NCBI GenBank assembly: GCA_963663375.1
Contig: OY760195.1
Location: 1-64,000 of the forward strand
Source: JAYREN01 sp963663375
Lineage (GTDB): Bacteria > Acidobacteriota > Holophagae > Holophagales > Holophagaceae
DNA: 64,000 bases
Direction: 5' to 3'
A program made the translations under genes and the position numbers. This document shows positions 42,218 to 50,858 of the stretch, one piece after another (positions within the stretch are counted from its first letter, which is position 1; every line of letters begins with the position of its first letter). The notes below the pieces were generated by a model. The model was not told the DNA's origin, ran no database searches, and saw only the letters and a program-made list of their open reading frames with translations.

Positions 42218-45200
42218 TTGATTGATTTTATGGGGTGGATTGTGGCCAATCTTGAAAAGCAGGTGCGGGCGATGCAAAGCAGCCCTGTGCTCCCGTCGCT
42301 CCTGAAACCTCGTGTGCAGGCATGGGTGGAATCGGGCTATCCGGGCGTTACGGCGATTACGGAGGGGCTGCTGCACCACTGGTTCTCCACGGAGCACGAG
42401 GAGGCCTCCTTTCATCCGGCGCAGCGGCTGGCCATCGAGACGGCGATCTTCGTCCACGAGGTGTTGAAGCGGGAACTCCCCGAGGAGGGCGGCTTCCTTC
42501 ATGTCCTGCACGCGCACCTCGGGGCGCCGGAGGATCGGGATGCGCTCTTCGCGCCCTGGTGGGCGGACCCGCTGCCCCGCTATGGCTTCAAGCTGGCCAC
42601 GGGCACAGGCAAGACCTGGATCCTTCAGGCGCTGCTGGTATGGCAAGTGCTCAATCGGTTGGCGCTAGAGGGTCCAGTCGGACGCCAGCTTCCCCAGGAA
42701 GAACGGGAATGGCGCCAGGCGGCCTTCAGCGCGCGCTGCCTGGTGGTTACGCCGGGTCTCGTGGTCCACGACCGCCTTCTGGACGCCTTGCTGGGAACCC
42801 AGGATTCCCGGGGCAACCGCCGTCTGGAGACCTCCGATTTCCGCCGCCATCGGGATCTCTTTCTGCCGACCGAATACCGGGATGCCTTCTTCGGCGCCTT
42901 TCGCGCCCTCAATGGCCGCGATGTGATGGAGACGACGCCCCAGCCCGAGGCCTTCGCCCTGGTGGTGAACTGGCAGGCCCTCATGGACCGCAGCGGCGAA
43001 GAGGACGAGGCCGAGCATCCCGCCGAGCTGCTGGATCTGCCCAAATACGGCAGCGTGACTGAGCGGGGCAACCCGCGCTACCTGGTGCTGCGGGACTGGC
43101 TTGCGGCGGAACCCGACCTGCTGATCTGCAACGATGAGGCTCACCATACACACACCAACCCCGGCGAGAAGGGCTACGAAGGCGGGGAGGGCGCATGGGA
43201 GGAGGCCCTGAGCCTGATTCGCGCCGAGCAGATGGCCCTGCACGGCAAGACCCTGGGTTGGCGCGGGGACTTCAGCGCCACGCCCTTCTTCCAGGTCAGC
43301 GCGGGGCGGGGCAAGGCCAAAAAGCCCGCCCGCAAATGGTTTCCCCACATCCTTTGCGACTACGGGTTGGCCCAGGCGCAAAAGGACATGCTGGTGAAAC
43401 AATTGTGGATTGTGAAGGATCCGCGCATGGACGGCGACGCCACCCTGCACCGGGCCGAAGAAGGCGTGCTGACGGACAGCCAGAAGGCGCTGATCGATGT
43501 GGGCCTCGCCAAGCGCAAGTGGGTGGAGGATGGCCTCCGGCTGTTGGGGGTGGTCTCGGCGCCCAAGCTCATGGTGGTAGCCGAGGACACGAGCCTGGCG
43601 GACCAGGCCGCGGCCTTCATCAGCGAACAGCGCACGGGGGAATTCGGCCTACTGCCGGATGCTGTGGCCGTGCTGCACAGCAACCGCAAGGGCGAACTCA
43701 AGAAGGAGGAATACGAAGAACTCCGGCGCCGCATCTTTGCGGCGGATTCCCGCGACGACCTGCAGGTGATCGTGAACGTGGCGATGCTGCAAGAAGGCTT
43801 CGATGTGAATTCCATCTGCGTGATCGTGTTCCTGCGGGCGGGCGAGAGCGCCATCCTGGTGGAGCAGGTGATTGGCCGAGGCCTGCGGCTGATGTTCCGC
43901 GCCCAGACCTGGCCAGAGCTGTGGCCCCAGAAGGTGCAGGACGCCCAGAACCTGTGGGCCCACCGGGAGCCCATGACGGCCCTGGACATGCTCTACCTGG
44001 TGGATCACCCCAAGTTCCGCCAGAAACTGCGGGAATTCGAAGAGGAAGAGGGCCTCGACATCGGCGAAGGCGAGGTTGACGAGGGCCGCTCCGCCATGGG
44101 CGATCTGCTCACGGTGTGCGTGGATGATGCGCGAGTGCCCGCCTTGGATCTGGCTTGGCCCCTGGGTTTCTACCGGGAAGATCCCCCGTCGCCCAATGTG
44201 ATGGATCTGCTGAAGGAAGGCTTCAAGCCCTATGGCGATGGGCGGGTGCTGGCGGCGCTGCGTCTGGACAAGGGGGTGCAGTTCACGAAGGAGCATCTCG
44301 CCACGGAAACTCAGGTGGTGTGGACAGCGGATCTTTCCTCGGAGGCCCAGCAGACCCTGGCCAATCTCGCCAACATCCTGGTGGAGGGGCGCGGCAAGGG
44401 GCAGAGCTGGCTCACGGCCCAGTGGACCGACATGGTGGAGGTGGTGGCCCAGGCGGCTCGGCATTCCCTGTTTCCCGGTACCGATTTCGATCCTTTGCGA
44501 CGCCCCGAGGATGCCCGGGTGCTGCGAAATGAGGCGGTGCGCCAGCATCTGCTGAAGCAGCTCCAGGACGCCCGGGACCACTGGCTGCAGAGTCTCTACG
44601 AAAACCAGCCCAGCGAGGTGGGCGTAACGGATTGGGGCTGGGCCTCGAGCCCGGAACTGGATGGTCGCTCGCCCGCCTTACGGGGCCGGGAGTCACGGCA
44701 GATTCCCAACGAGCGCTGCGTGTTCCCATCCATCTTCGAGGGCGCCCAGGGCGGCGGCCTGGAGCGGGATTTCATCGAGAAGGTGCTGGAGAAGTCCGGC
44801 GAAGTCCTGGCCTGGTTCAAGCCCCTGGAACGCCGCCATAGCCTGGCCCTGCGCTACCGCACGCGCTTCGGAGAACTGAGCCGTTACTGGCCGGACTTTG
44901 TTGTGCGCCTGGGGGACACGATGTGGCTGGTAGAGACCAAGGCCGTGCGTGATCGCGATTCCCAGGCCATCTGGGACAAGGCCAAGGCGGCCCTGGCCTG
45001 GTGTCGCACGGCTTCCGAGGCCGCACCACCCGGCCTCCATCCGAATGGCAGTGCCTGGGGCCAGCCCCGAGTCTGGCGCTACGCCATCCTGTTCGAGGAC
45101 CAGTGGGACCGGAAACCGGGAGCCTTCAGCACCCTCATGGCCAAAGCCGAGGCCCAGACGTTGGCCTTCCTGCGGGGGCAGGGCTGGATCGAGGAGGGAT

Positions 45201-45229
45201 CGCTGCTCAGCCTGATGCGGGAGGATTGA
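42218..45229 (+). CDS. res: Type III restriction enzyme Res subunit (SF2 helicase-nuclease)
   Basis: 1003 residues, normal for Res. Walker A ATGTGKTW (about 126), DEAH-type box NDEAHHTH (about 304), motif III GDFSATP and motif VI EQVIGRGLRLMFR (about 548) define the ATP-dependent translocase. The C-terminal endonuclease is PD-(D/E)XK: WPDFVVRLGD...WLVETKA (about 890-908). It needs Mod for recognition of unmethylated sites. The ATG at 42218 may be preceded by other usable starts (42230, 42233); nearby ribosome-binding signal is weak. All catalytic motifs are intact. Confidence 0.93.
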   Translation: MIDFMGWIVANLEKQVRAMQSSPVLPSLLKPRVQAWVESGYPGVTAITEGLLHHWFSTEHEEASFHPAQRLAIETAIFVHEVLKRELPEEGGFLHVLHAHLGAPEDRDALFAPWWADPLPRYGFKLATGTGKTWILQALLVWQVLNRLALEGPVGRQLPQEEREWRQAAFSARCLVVTPGLVVHDRLLDALLGTQDSRGNRRLETSDFRRHRDLFLPTEYRDAFFGAFRALNGRDVMETTPQPEAFALVVNWQALMDRSGEEDEAEHPAELLDLPKYGSVTERGNPRYLVLRDWLAAEPDLLICNDEAHHTHTNPGEKGYEGGEGAWEEALSLIRAEQMALHGKTLGWRGDFSATPFFQVSAGRGKAKKPARKWFPHILCDYGLAQAQKDMLVKQLWIVKDPRMDGDATLHRAEEGVLTDSQKALIDVGLAKRKWVEDGLRLLGVVSAPKLMVVAEDTSLADQAAAFISEQRTGEFGLLPDAVAVLHSNRKGELKKEEYEELRRRIFAADSRDDLQVIVNVAMLQEGFDVNSICVIVFLRAGESAILVEQVIGRGLRLMFRAQTWPELWPQKVQDAQNLWAHREPMTALDMLYLVDHPKFRQKLREFEEEEGLDIGEGEVDEGRSAMGDLLTVCVDDARVPALDLAWPLGFYREDPPSPNVMDLLKEGFKPYGDGRVLAALRLDKGVQFTKEHLATETQVVWTADLSSEAQQTLANLANILVEGRGKGQSWLTAQWTDMVEVVAQAARHSLFPGTDFDPLRRPEDARVLRNEAVRQHLLKQLQDARDHWLQSLYENQPSEVGVTDWGWASSPELDGRSPALRGRESRQIPNERCVFPSIFEGAQGGGLERDFIEKVLEKSGEVLAWFKPLERRHSLALRYRTRFGELSRYWPDFVVRLGDTMWLVETKAVRDRDSQAIWDKAKAALAWCRTASEAAPPGLHPNGSAWGQPRVWRYAILFEDQWDRKPGAFSTLMAKAEAQTLAFLRGQGWIEEGSLLSLMRED

Positions 45230-45333
45230 ACCCCCCATGACAACCCGGGCCGCGGGTCGCCTGCTGATAACCTATCGGATCCGCAGGGGGCAGGGCGCGT
45301 CTGCCTGACGGTGAGGGGGTTCTCCGCATCTGA

Positions 45334-47337
45334 ATGGGGGATCAGCCGAGAGACGGGATGGATCCAGAAGCATACGAGGGTTGCTTGAGACACGCTGAAG
45401 CAGGAAAAGCTCAAACGGTATGGATGGTCGGGCGGCAGATCGCCGGGCGCGTTGTCGGCCTCTACGCGGCCTGGCTGCTGATCTGTCTGGTGGGGCGGCT
45501 CGCCCTGTTTGGCTGGCAGTGGGCGCGGCTGGGGGATCTCGGGTTGGCCTCGAAGGCCATGGCTTTTGTCCATGGCTGGCGCATGGATACGATGGCCCTG
45601 AGCTTCCTGTTGGCGCTGCCCGTGCTGCTTTTGACCCTGGCGCCCTCGAGCCTTCAGAAGGCGGTGGGACGGGTGGTGCGCGGATGGGCGCTCCTGGTCC
45701 TGCTGGTGCTGACCTTCATGGAAGTGGCGGGCTTTCCGTTCTTCGCGGAATACGATGTGCGGCCCAACATCCTCTTCGTGGAGTACCTGCGCTATCCCAG
45801 GGAAGTAGCCTCGATGCTCTGGAAGGACCAGAAACTCGGGCTCGCCCTCTCCCTGTTCTTTCTCGTGGTCGTGACCCTGGTCTTCTGGCGCCGGGCGGTC
45901 TTCGCGCGGATCGGCGAAGTCGTGTCTGCGGCCTGGTGGCGCCGGGCGGTGTGGTGCCTGCCCATGCTGGTGATCCTGTTCCTGGGTATCCGCTCATCCT
46001 TCGGCCACCGGCCCGCGAACATCTCGGACGCGCTCTACTCTCCCAATCGCATCGCCAACGAGATCGCCAAGAACACCCTCTACAGCGTGGGGGACGCTGC
46101 CTATCGCGCCCGCCAGGACGGAGGCCGGCAGGCCAAGAAATACGGCGAGATCCCCATGGAAGAGGCCTATGCCCGGGCCTTCCGGTTGTTCGGGGTCGCC
46201 CCGGATGTCCAGCGCCCCTTTTCCCGGGAGGTGCCCAGCCGCTTCCCTTCGGCGCAGCCCAAGAACCTGGTGATCATCGTTGAAGAGAGTCTGGGGGCCC
46301 AGTTCGTGAGTTTCACGGGGGGTGAAAAGGGGCTGACCCCGAGTATCGACGCCCTGGCGGAACGGGGCATTGCCTTCACCAACCTCTACTCCAACGGCAC
46401 CCGGAGCATTCGGGGGCTGAGTGCCCTGAGCGCGGGTTTCCTGCCGGTGGTGGGGGATGGCGTCATCAAACGCCCGAAGAGTCAGAGCGGCTTCTTTTCG
46501 CTGGCCTCCCTGCTCAAGCCCCACGGGTACTACTGCAACTTCATCTATGGCGGGGAAGGGCGCTTCGACAACATGAAGGCCTGGTACCTGGGCAATGGGT
46601 TCGATGAGGTCATCGAGCAGAAAGACTTCGAGCATCCGTCCTTCGTGAGCACCTGGGGCGTGAGCGATGAGGATCTGCTGCTGAAGGCCAATGACCGCTA
46701 CAAAAAGCTGGCCAGCGCGGGCAAGCCCTTCGCCAGCGTGGTGTTCAGCTCCTCCAACCATGTGCCCTTCGAGCTGCCTGAGAAGAAGATTGAATGGGTC
46801 GAGGGCGTGGACAAGTTCTCCGTCAAGAATGCGATCAAGTATTCGGACTATGCAGTGGGCCGGTTCTTCGAGTTGGCCAAGGGCGAGGCCTACTTCGCCA
46901 ACACGGTGTTCGTGGTGGTGGCCGATCACAATATCCGGGTCTATGGTGATGATTTCGTGCCCGTCAGCGCCTTCCACATTCCGGCCCTCATCTACGGTCA
47001 GGGCATCGCGCCCCGGCGGCATGACGGCCTGAGCTCCCAGCCGGATGTGCTGGCCAGTGCGCTGGATCTGCTGGGGCTGGATCTGAGATACCCGATCCTG
47101 GGCAGCTCGATCTTCACACCGGGGCGGCAGGAGTTCGTCTTGATGCAGTTCAACGACTTCTTCGGCTTCCGCCGCGGCGATGAGGTGGCGGTGTTCAGGC
47201 CCGGAAAAGCCCCAGCCACCTTCCGCTACGAGGGCGGGCATCTGCATGACGCTCCGAAAAACGCAGAGCTCGAACGGGATGGCCTCTCGCTGATCCATGT
47301 CACCGAGGATCTCTACGACCGCCGGCTCTATCGGTAG
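45334..47337 (+). CDS. LTA-synthase-like membrane phospho-transferase (sulfatase/alkaline phosphatase fold)
   Basis: Up to 667 residues (alternative starts at 45361 and 45424; the last begins MVGRQIAGRVVGLYAAWL and is a reasonable choice). Four to five N-terminal membrane helices are followed by a large periplasmic catalytic domain (about 295-660). It has VIIVEESLG (metal Glu), the nucleophile Thr in NGTRSIRG, SSNHVPFELP and VADHNIRVYG (metal Asp/His). Gram-negative homologues such as OpgB/MdoB or EptA-like proteins transfer phosphoglycerol or similar groups to envelope glycans; the substrate here is unknown. Confidence 0.85.
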   Translation: MGDQPRDGMDPEAYEGCLRHAEAGKAQTVWMVGRQIAGRVVGLYAAWLLICLVGRLALFGWQWARLGDLGLASKAMAFVHGWRMDTMALSFLLALPVLLLTLAPSSLQKAVGRVVRGWALLVLLVLTFMEVAGFPFFAEYDVRPNILFVEYLRYPREVASMLWKDQKLGLALSLFFLVVVTLVFWRRAVFARIGEVVSAAWWRRAVWCLPMLVILFLGIRSSFGHRPANISDALYSPNRIANEIAKNTLYSVGDAAYRARQDGGRQAKKYGEIPMEEAYARAFRLFGVAPDVQRPFSREVPSRFPSAQPKNLVIIVEESLGAQFVSFTGGEKGLTPSIDALAERGIAFTNLYSNGTRSIRGLSALSAGFLPVVGDGVIKRPKSQSGFFSLASLLKPHGYYCNFIYGGEGRFDNMKAWYLGNGFDEVIEQKDFEHPSFVSTWGVSDEDLLLKANDRYKKLASAGKPFASVVFSSSNHVPFELPEKKIEWVEGVDKFSVKNAIKYSDYAVGRFFELAKGEAYFANTVFVVVADHNIRVYGDDFVPVSAFHIPALIYGQGIAPRRHDGLSSQPDVLASALDLLGLDLRYPILGSSIFTPGRQEFVLMQFNDFFGFRRGDEVAVFRPGKAPATFRYEGGHLHDAPKNAELERDGLSLIHVTEDLYDRRLYR

Positions 47338-47340
47338 TCG

Positions 47341-48756
47341 TCAGGATTCCGGGGCATCCACCAGGGGCCTCGCCACGAGTCTCCGCTCCAGGCTGAAATG
47401 GCCGTTGGCGACCTTGGCCAGGGCCCGGGCCAGGGCCTCGCGGCTGCAATCCAGGGCCTGACACCAGTCGTCCACGGGGATCTCGCCACCTGCGGAATGG
47501 GCCTCGGCCCAGGGATTCCAAAGCTCGCCGAGGGCCGCCGGATCTGGCTCGGCGCGGTCCTGCCAGTTGCGCTCCTGGGGGCGGATGGGCTGGTGGAAGC
47601 GGGTACCCTGGAGCTTGTCCGGGAGGAAGGCCTGCTTCCGGTCGTAGTCGCCGTGGCTGTAGAAGTAGCCCTTGCCTCGGCCCGCGTCGCGGCTCACGGC
47701 GGTGTGGGCGTCCCGCAGGCTCTCGGGCACGGGATGGTCTTCCGCGGCCAGGGCGGCGTCGATGGCCTGGATGGTGGCGTTGGACTTGGGCGCGTTGGCG
47801 ACAAAGATCACGGCCTGGGCCAGGGGGATGCGGGCCTCGGGCCAGCCGATGCGCTCCACGGCGCGGCTGGCGGTCTCCGCCAGGATGAAGGCCTGGGGAT
47901 CGGCGTTGCCCACATCCTCCGCCGCGCAGACCATGAGACGGCGGGCGATAAAGCGGGGATCCTCGCCCCCTCGGATCATGCGGCTGAAGTAGTAGAGGGC
48001 CGCATCGGCATCGCTGCCCCGCAGGCTCTTCTGGAAGGCGCTGGCCAGGTCGTAGTGGCCATCGGCGCGGTCATACATCATTCGCCCGCCCAGGGCCTCC
48101 TGCAGCACGGCCAGGGTGCGCTCCTGGGATTCCAGATTGAGCCAGGTCTCCAGGCCCGTGAGGGCCGAACGCAGATCGCCGCCCGCCCAGCGGCTGAGCC
48201 ATTCCAGCACCTCTGCGGGCTCGGGTTCATCGGGCCGTTCGCCGCCCCAGGCGCGGCGCAGGATGATGAGCACATCCTCGGGCGCGATGAGTTCCAGCGC
48301 CAGCAGCTGGCAGCGACTGCGCAGGGCGGGGTTGAGGTAGAAGGCGGGATTCTCGGTGGTGGCGCCCACCAGGATGGCCTCGCCCCGCTCCAGGTAGGGC
48401 AGCAGGATGTCCTGCTGGGCACGGTTGTAGCGGTGGATCTCGTCCAGGAAGACCACCGGTGCCGCCGTGCGGAAGAGGGGCATGTTCTTGGATTCGGAGA
48501 GGAACTTCTTCAGTTCCGCTGCGCTGCCGGTGACGCCCGAGAACTCCAGGAAGGGGTGCCCCGTCTCCTGGGCTAGGATGCGCGCCAGCGTGGTCTTGCC
48601 CGTGCCCGGCGGCCCCCAGAACACCAGCGAAGGCAGGCGCCCGCCTGCCAGCAGCTTGCGCAGCACTCCGGACCTGCCCAGCAGGCGCGGCTGACCCACG
48701 ACCTCGTCGAGGCTCTTGGGGCGCATGCGTTCGGCAAGTGGAATGTGAGAGGACAT
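47341..48756 (-). CDS. rarA: Replication-associated recombination protein A (RarA/MgsA, AAA+ ATPase)
   Basis: 471 residues. The N-terminal PLAERMRPKSLDEVVGQ is diagnostic. Walker A GPPGTGKT (about 47), Walker B VVFLDEIHRYNRAQQD, sensor 1 GATTENPAF and arginine-finger LRSRC follow. A C-terminal tetramerisation region includes VGNADPQAF and SNAAIQA-like SNATIQAID. It acts at stalled replication forks with SSB. The last 60 residues (SAGGEIPVDDWCQALDCSRE) extend the usual C-terminus. Convergent with the LTA-synthase-like gene. Confidence 0.95.
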   Translation of the reverse strand: MSSHIPLAERMRPKSLDEVVGQPRLLGRSGVLRKLLAGGRLPSLVFWGPPGTGKTTLARILAQETGHPFLEFSGVTGSAAELKKFLSESKNMPLFRTAAPVVFLDEIHRYNRAQQDILLPYLERGEAILVGATTENPAFYLNPALRSRCQLLALELIAPEDVLIILRRAWGGERPDEPEPAEVLEWLSRWAGGDLRSALTGLETWLNLESQERTLAVLQEALGGRMMYDRADGHYDLASAFQKSLRGSDADAALYYFSRMIRGGEDPRFIARRLMVCAAEDVGNADPQAFILAETASRAVERIGWPEARIPLAQAVIFVANAPKSNATIQAIDAALAAEDHPVPESLRDAHTAVSRDAGRGKGYFYSHGDYDRKQAFLPDKLQGTRFHQPIRPQERNWQDRAEPDPAALGELWNPWAEAHSAGGEIPVDDWCQALDCSREALARALAKVANGHFSLERRLVARPLVDAPES

Positions 48757-49242
48757 GACGAAAGCTCCGACCCTTCCAGCCTACTCTGCCCACTCCTGGC
48801 GCATGCGCCTCCCGCCTATCAAGCCGCTCTCGCGGCCAAGCCTCGTAATGGATGCCGATCAACAGATGCACATCCCCTTCATCCCCTGCATCCCTGTTGA
48901 ACTGTCTTTTCCATGCCTTTGGCCGAACAAGAATTAGCGGCGAGGCGGCCCGAGGATTCGGTCGTTCGGTTTTTTATAAAATGGAATTAACAGGGATGAA
49001 GGGGATGAAGGGGATAAAAGCTGGCACTGCTCAAGGCCAAGCTGCGAGCCGTTCCGGCTCAGGGCAATTCGTCGATGAACAGCGATGAAGCCGAGAACTC
49101 ATGGAAGTCGCCAATCGTCGCCTTGCGGGTCCAGGCGGCCAAGTGTCCGCGACCATTGTGAACCTCGGGGCTTCCTGGCGAATCTTTCGCATGGAATGGC
49201 CTCTCGGCATCCTTGCTTCCTGAATGCAAACTCGCCCGGGGC
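48757..49242. other. Intergenic region holding a D-related palindromic repeat
   Basis: About 485 bases without a supported gene, between the rarA start and the end of the DUF2007-like gene. The main content is the repeat at 48870-49020. The remainder (49021-49242) has no credible ORF on either strand. Confidence 0.55.
48870..49020. repeat. D-related palindromic repeat with longer spacer
   Basis: The left arm has units CATCCCCTTC, ATCCCCTGC, ATCCCTGTT (48870-48898). The right arm AACAGGGATGAAGGGGATG-AAGGGGATAAAAG (48989-49020) is its inverted copy. The spacer is about 90 bases. Same architecture as copies at 38225-42200 but with ATCCCC in place of ATCCTG, so a sister family. Confidence 0.85.
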
Positions 49243-49578
49243 TCAGGCCTCCGGGGTTTCGGGTCGGGAGGTGCCGCAGTGCCAGCACTCGGTGAACTGG
49301 GGTTCATGGCGCTCCTCGCACTGGGGGCAGTGCCACGGGGAGCCGGGGTGGAGGGTGGAAGGTTGACGCCTGGAGAAGTGTTCCACCAGCTCGGTGGCGC
49401 GGGCGAGGTTGTGGTCCTTGGGGATCCACACGGTTGGGCGGAATCCCAGCACCGCCAGGCCGCCATCCAGGGTGCTGAGGGCCTCCCCCCGCACCTCGGC
49501 CGGGATGCCCTCCGCCTCGAGCAGGCCCTTCACCAGATGAGCCTCCGCATGGTTCTGGGCGGTGAACACCTTGATCAT
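49243..49578 (-). CDS. DUF2007-like protein with C-terminal zinc ribbon
   Basis: 111 residues from the ATG at 49578. The N-terminal 70 residues (IKVFTAQNHAEAHLVKGLLE...VWIPKDHNLARATELVEHF) have the putative signal-transducing DUF2007 pattern. The C-terminus adds a zinc ribbon CPQCEERHEP...CWHCG. Small cytoplasmic protein of unknown role. Co-directional with the next gene. Confidence 0.75.
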   Translation of the reverse strand: MIKVFTAQNHAEAHLVKGLLEAEGIPAEVRGEALSTLDGGLAVLGFRPTVWIPKDHNLARATELVEHFSRRQPSTLHPGSPWHCPQCEERHEPQFTECWHCGTSRPETPEA

Positions 49579-49618
49579 GGGGTCTCCGAAAGAATATGAA
49601 GGGGCGTGTCTGAAGACA

Positions 49619-50014
49619 TCACCGGCGTTCGAGGAGGATGCCTGCTTCCGGGGCTTCGGGTTTGTAGTAGGCCAGCCGTCCCGGCACACAGGAGAGGATG
49701 GCTCCGAAGGGGTGCAGGCAGACGAGATTGAGGGCCTCCCGCAAGGGCAGCTCCCGGCCATCGGCCTTCAGGCCATCCGCGATTACATGGCAGGTCGGTT
49801 CCGCGCCCTTGGCCTGAAGGAGCTTCTCCAGTTCCTCCGGGAAATCCTGGTGGCCGGGCACCGTTGATGCGAATTCACGCATGAAGGGAAGGTCGTGGTT
49901 CAGCTTGTCGAGAATCTCCTTGCGGCGCCTGGGGTTGGCCAGGAACTGAAGGAACCGCGCGCGCTTCTCGGAGGTGAGAAAGGCCTTAACAAAGGCTTCT
50001 TCGGCGCTCAGCAC
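49619..50014 (-). CDS. Conserved hypothetical protein
   Basis: 131 residues starting with GTG at 50014. N-terminal helical segment (AEEAFVKAFLTSEKRARFLQ) and mixed C-terminal part (LVCLHPFGAILSCVPGRLAY). No signal peptide, TM or motif I recognise. Starts four bases after the stop of the Lys-rich small protein gene, so the two probably form an operon. Confidence 0.65.
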   Translation of the reverse strand: MLSAEEAFVKAFLTSEKRARFLQFLANPRRRKEILDKLNHDLPFMREFASTVPGHQDFPEELEKLLQAKGAEPTCHVIADGLKADGRELPLREALNLVCLHPFGAILSCVPGRLAYYKPEAPEAGILLERR

Positions 50015-50018
50015 GGGC

Positions 50019-50288
50019 TCACTTCACGGCCTTCTGGACGCCCTGGGCGGCTTCTTTGGCTCCTCGGGCGACGCCCTTGCCTGCGGTCTTGGCGCCCTTG
50101 CCGATGGCCTTTCCGGCGGGCTTGGCGGCCTTCGCCACCTGCTTGCCGCCCTCCTTGAAGGCATGGCCAACCTTCTTACCGGCCTGACCGATCTCTCGGC
50201 CGGCCTCCTTGAAGTCGGACTTGATACGCGCCGGGGGCTCTTCGGAAACCGAGAGGAGCATGAGGAGGGTCAGGGCGGGAGCGATCAT
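50019..50288 (-). CDS. Small Lys/Ala/Gly-rich exported protein
   Basis: 89 residues from the ATG at 50288. A short hydrophobic leader (IAPALTLLMLLSVSEEPP) precedes a strongly basic low-complexity tail of KxxGKA/KGAK units (GKAIGKGAKTAGKGVARGAK) that resembles histone H1 tails. The leader suggests export, which argues against a chromatin role. Overlapping a longer reading that would extend upstream into the promoter of the next gene; I prefer the shorter one. Confidence 0.6.
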   Translation of the reverse strand: MIAPALTLLMLLSVSEEPPARIKSDFKEAGREIGQAGKKVGHAFKEGGKQVAKAAKPAGKAIGKGAKTAGKGVARGAKEAAQGVQKAVK

Positions 50289-50340
50289 GCCCTCAGGATA
50301 GGCTGGATGGGCCATGCTATGTAGGCTCGGAGGCTTCCCC

Positions 50341-50754
50341 ATGAACCCTTACCTGAAGGCCCTGCCGCTGATTCTCGCCGGTGTGCTGCTCAATGCCTTT
50401 GCCCAGATCGCCATGAAGAAGGCCGTCACCGCCGTAGGCATGGAGTGGAGTCTGGGGCCCTTGGTGCGTCTCTTCCTCCATCCCTGGATGCTAACCTGCC
50501 TGACCTGCTACGCCGTGAGCGTGGTGCTCTGGGCCGGCGCCATGAATCTGGTTACCGTGAACTTTGCCTATCCCTTCCTGGCCCTGGGCTTCGTGGCCGG
50601 GGCTTTGATGTCGCGGCTGATCCTGGGCGAGCAGGTGCCGCCCCTGCGCTGGCTGGCACTGGCCATCATCGTGGTGGGCGTTGGGCTCCAGGCCTTCACC
50701 GCCCCGGCACATTCGGACTCGGCGGAGAAAGCCCCAGCAGTGGTCGAGAAATAG
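50341..50754 (+). CDS. EmrE/ArnE-like small membrane transporter (DMT superfamily)
   Basis: 137 residues, four predicted helices (about 7-24, 43-62, 68-90, 95-117). The pattern LNAFAQIAMKKAV in TM1 and PFLALGFVAGALMSRLILGE in the middle fits the SMR/ArnE-ArnF-like flippase group. Such proteins move cationic drugs or undecaprenyl-linked sugars. TM1 lacks the clear membrane Glu of EmrE, favouring the flippase-like group. Divergent from the Lys-rich protein. Confidence 0.8.
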   Translation: MNPYLKALPLILAGVLLNAFAQIAMKKAVTAVGMEWSLGPLVRLFLHPWMLTCLTCYAVSVVLWAGAMNLVTVNFAYPFLALGFVAGALMSRLILGEQVPPLRWLALAIIVVGVGLQAFTAPAHSDSAEKAPAVVEK

Positions 50755-50858
50755 GCCTACCGGGCTTCTGAACCCCGAAGGGTCACCCGCCACCGAAATC
50801 GTTCAGACCTCCAATAGAATTAATGTTTCTTTGTCCCTGCCTGGATAAAATCCCTGCC

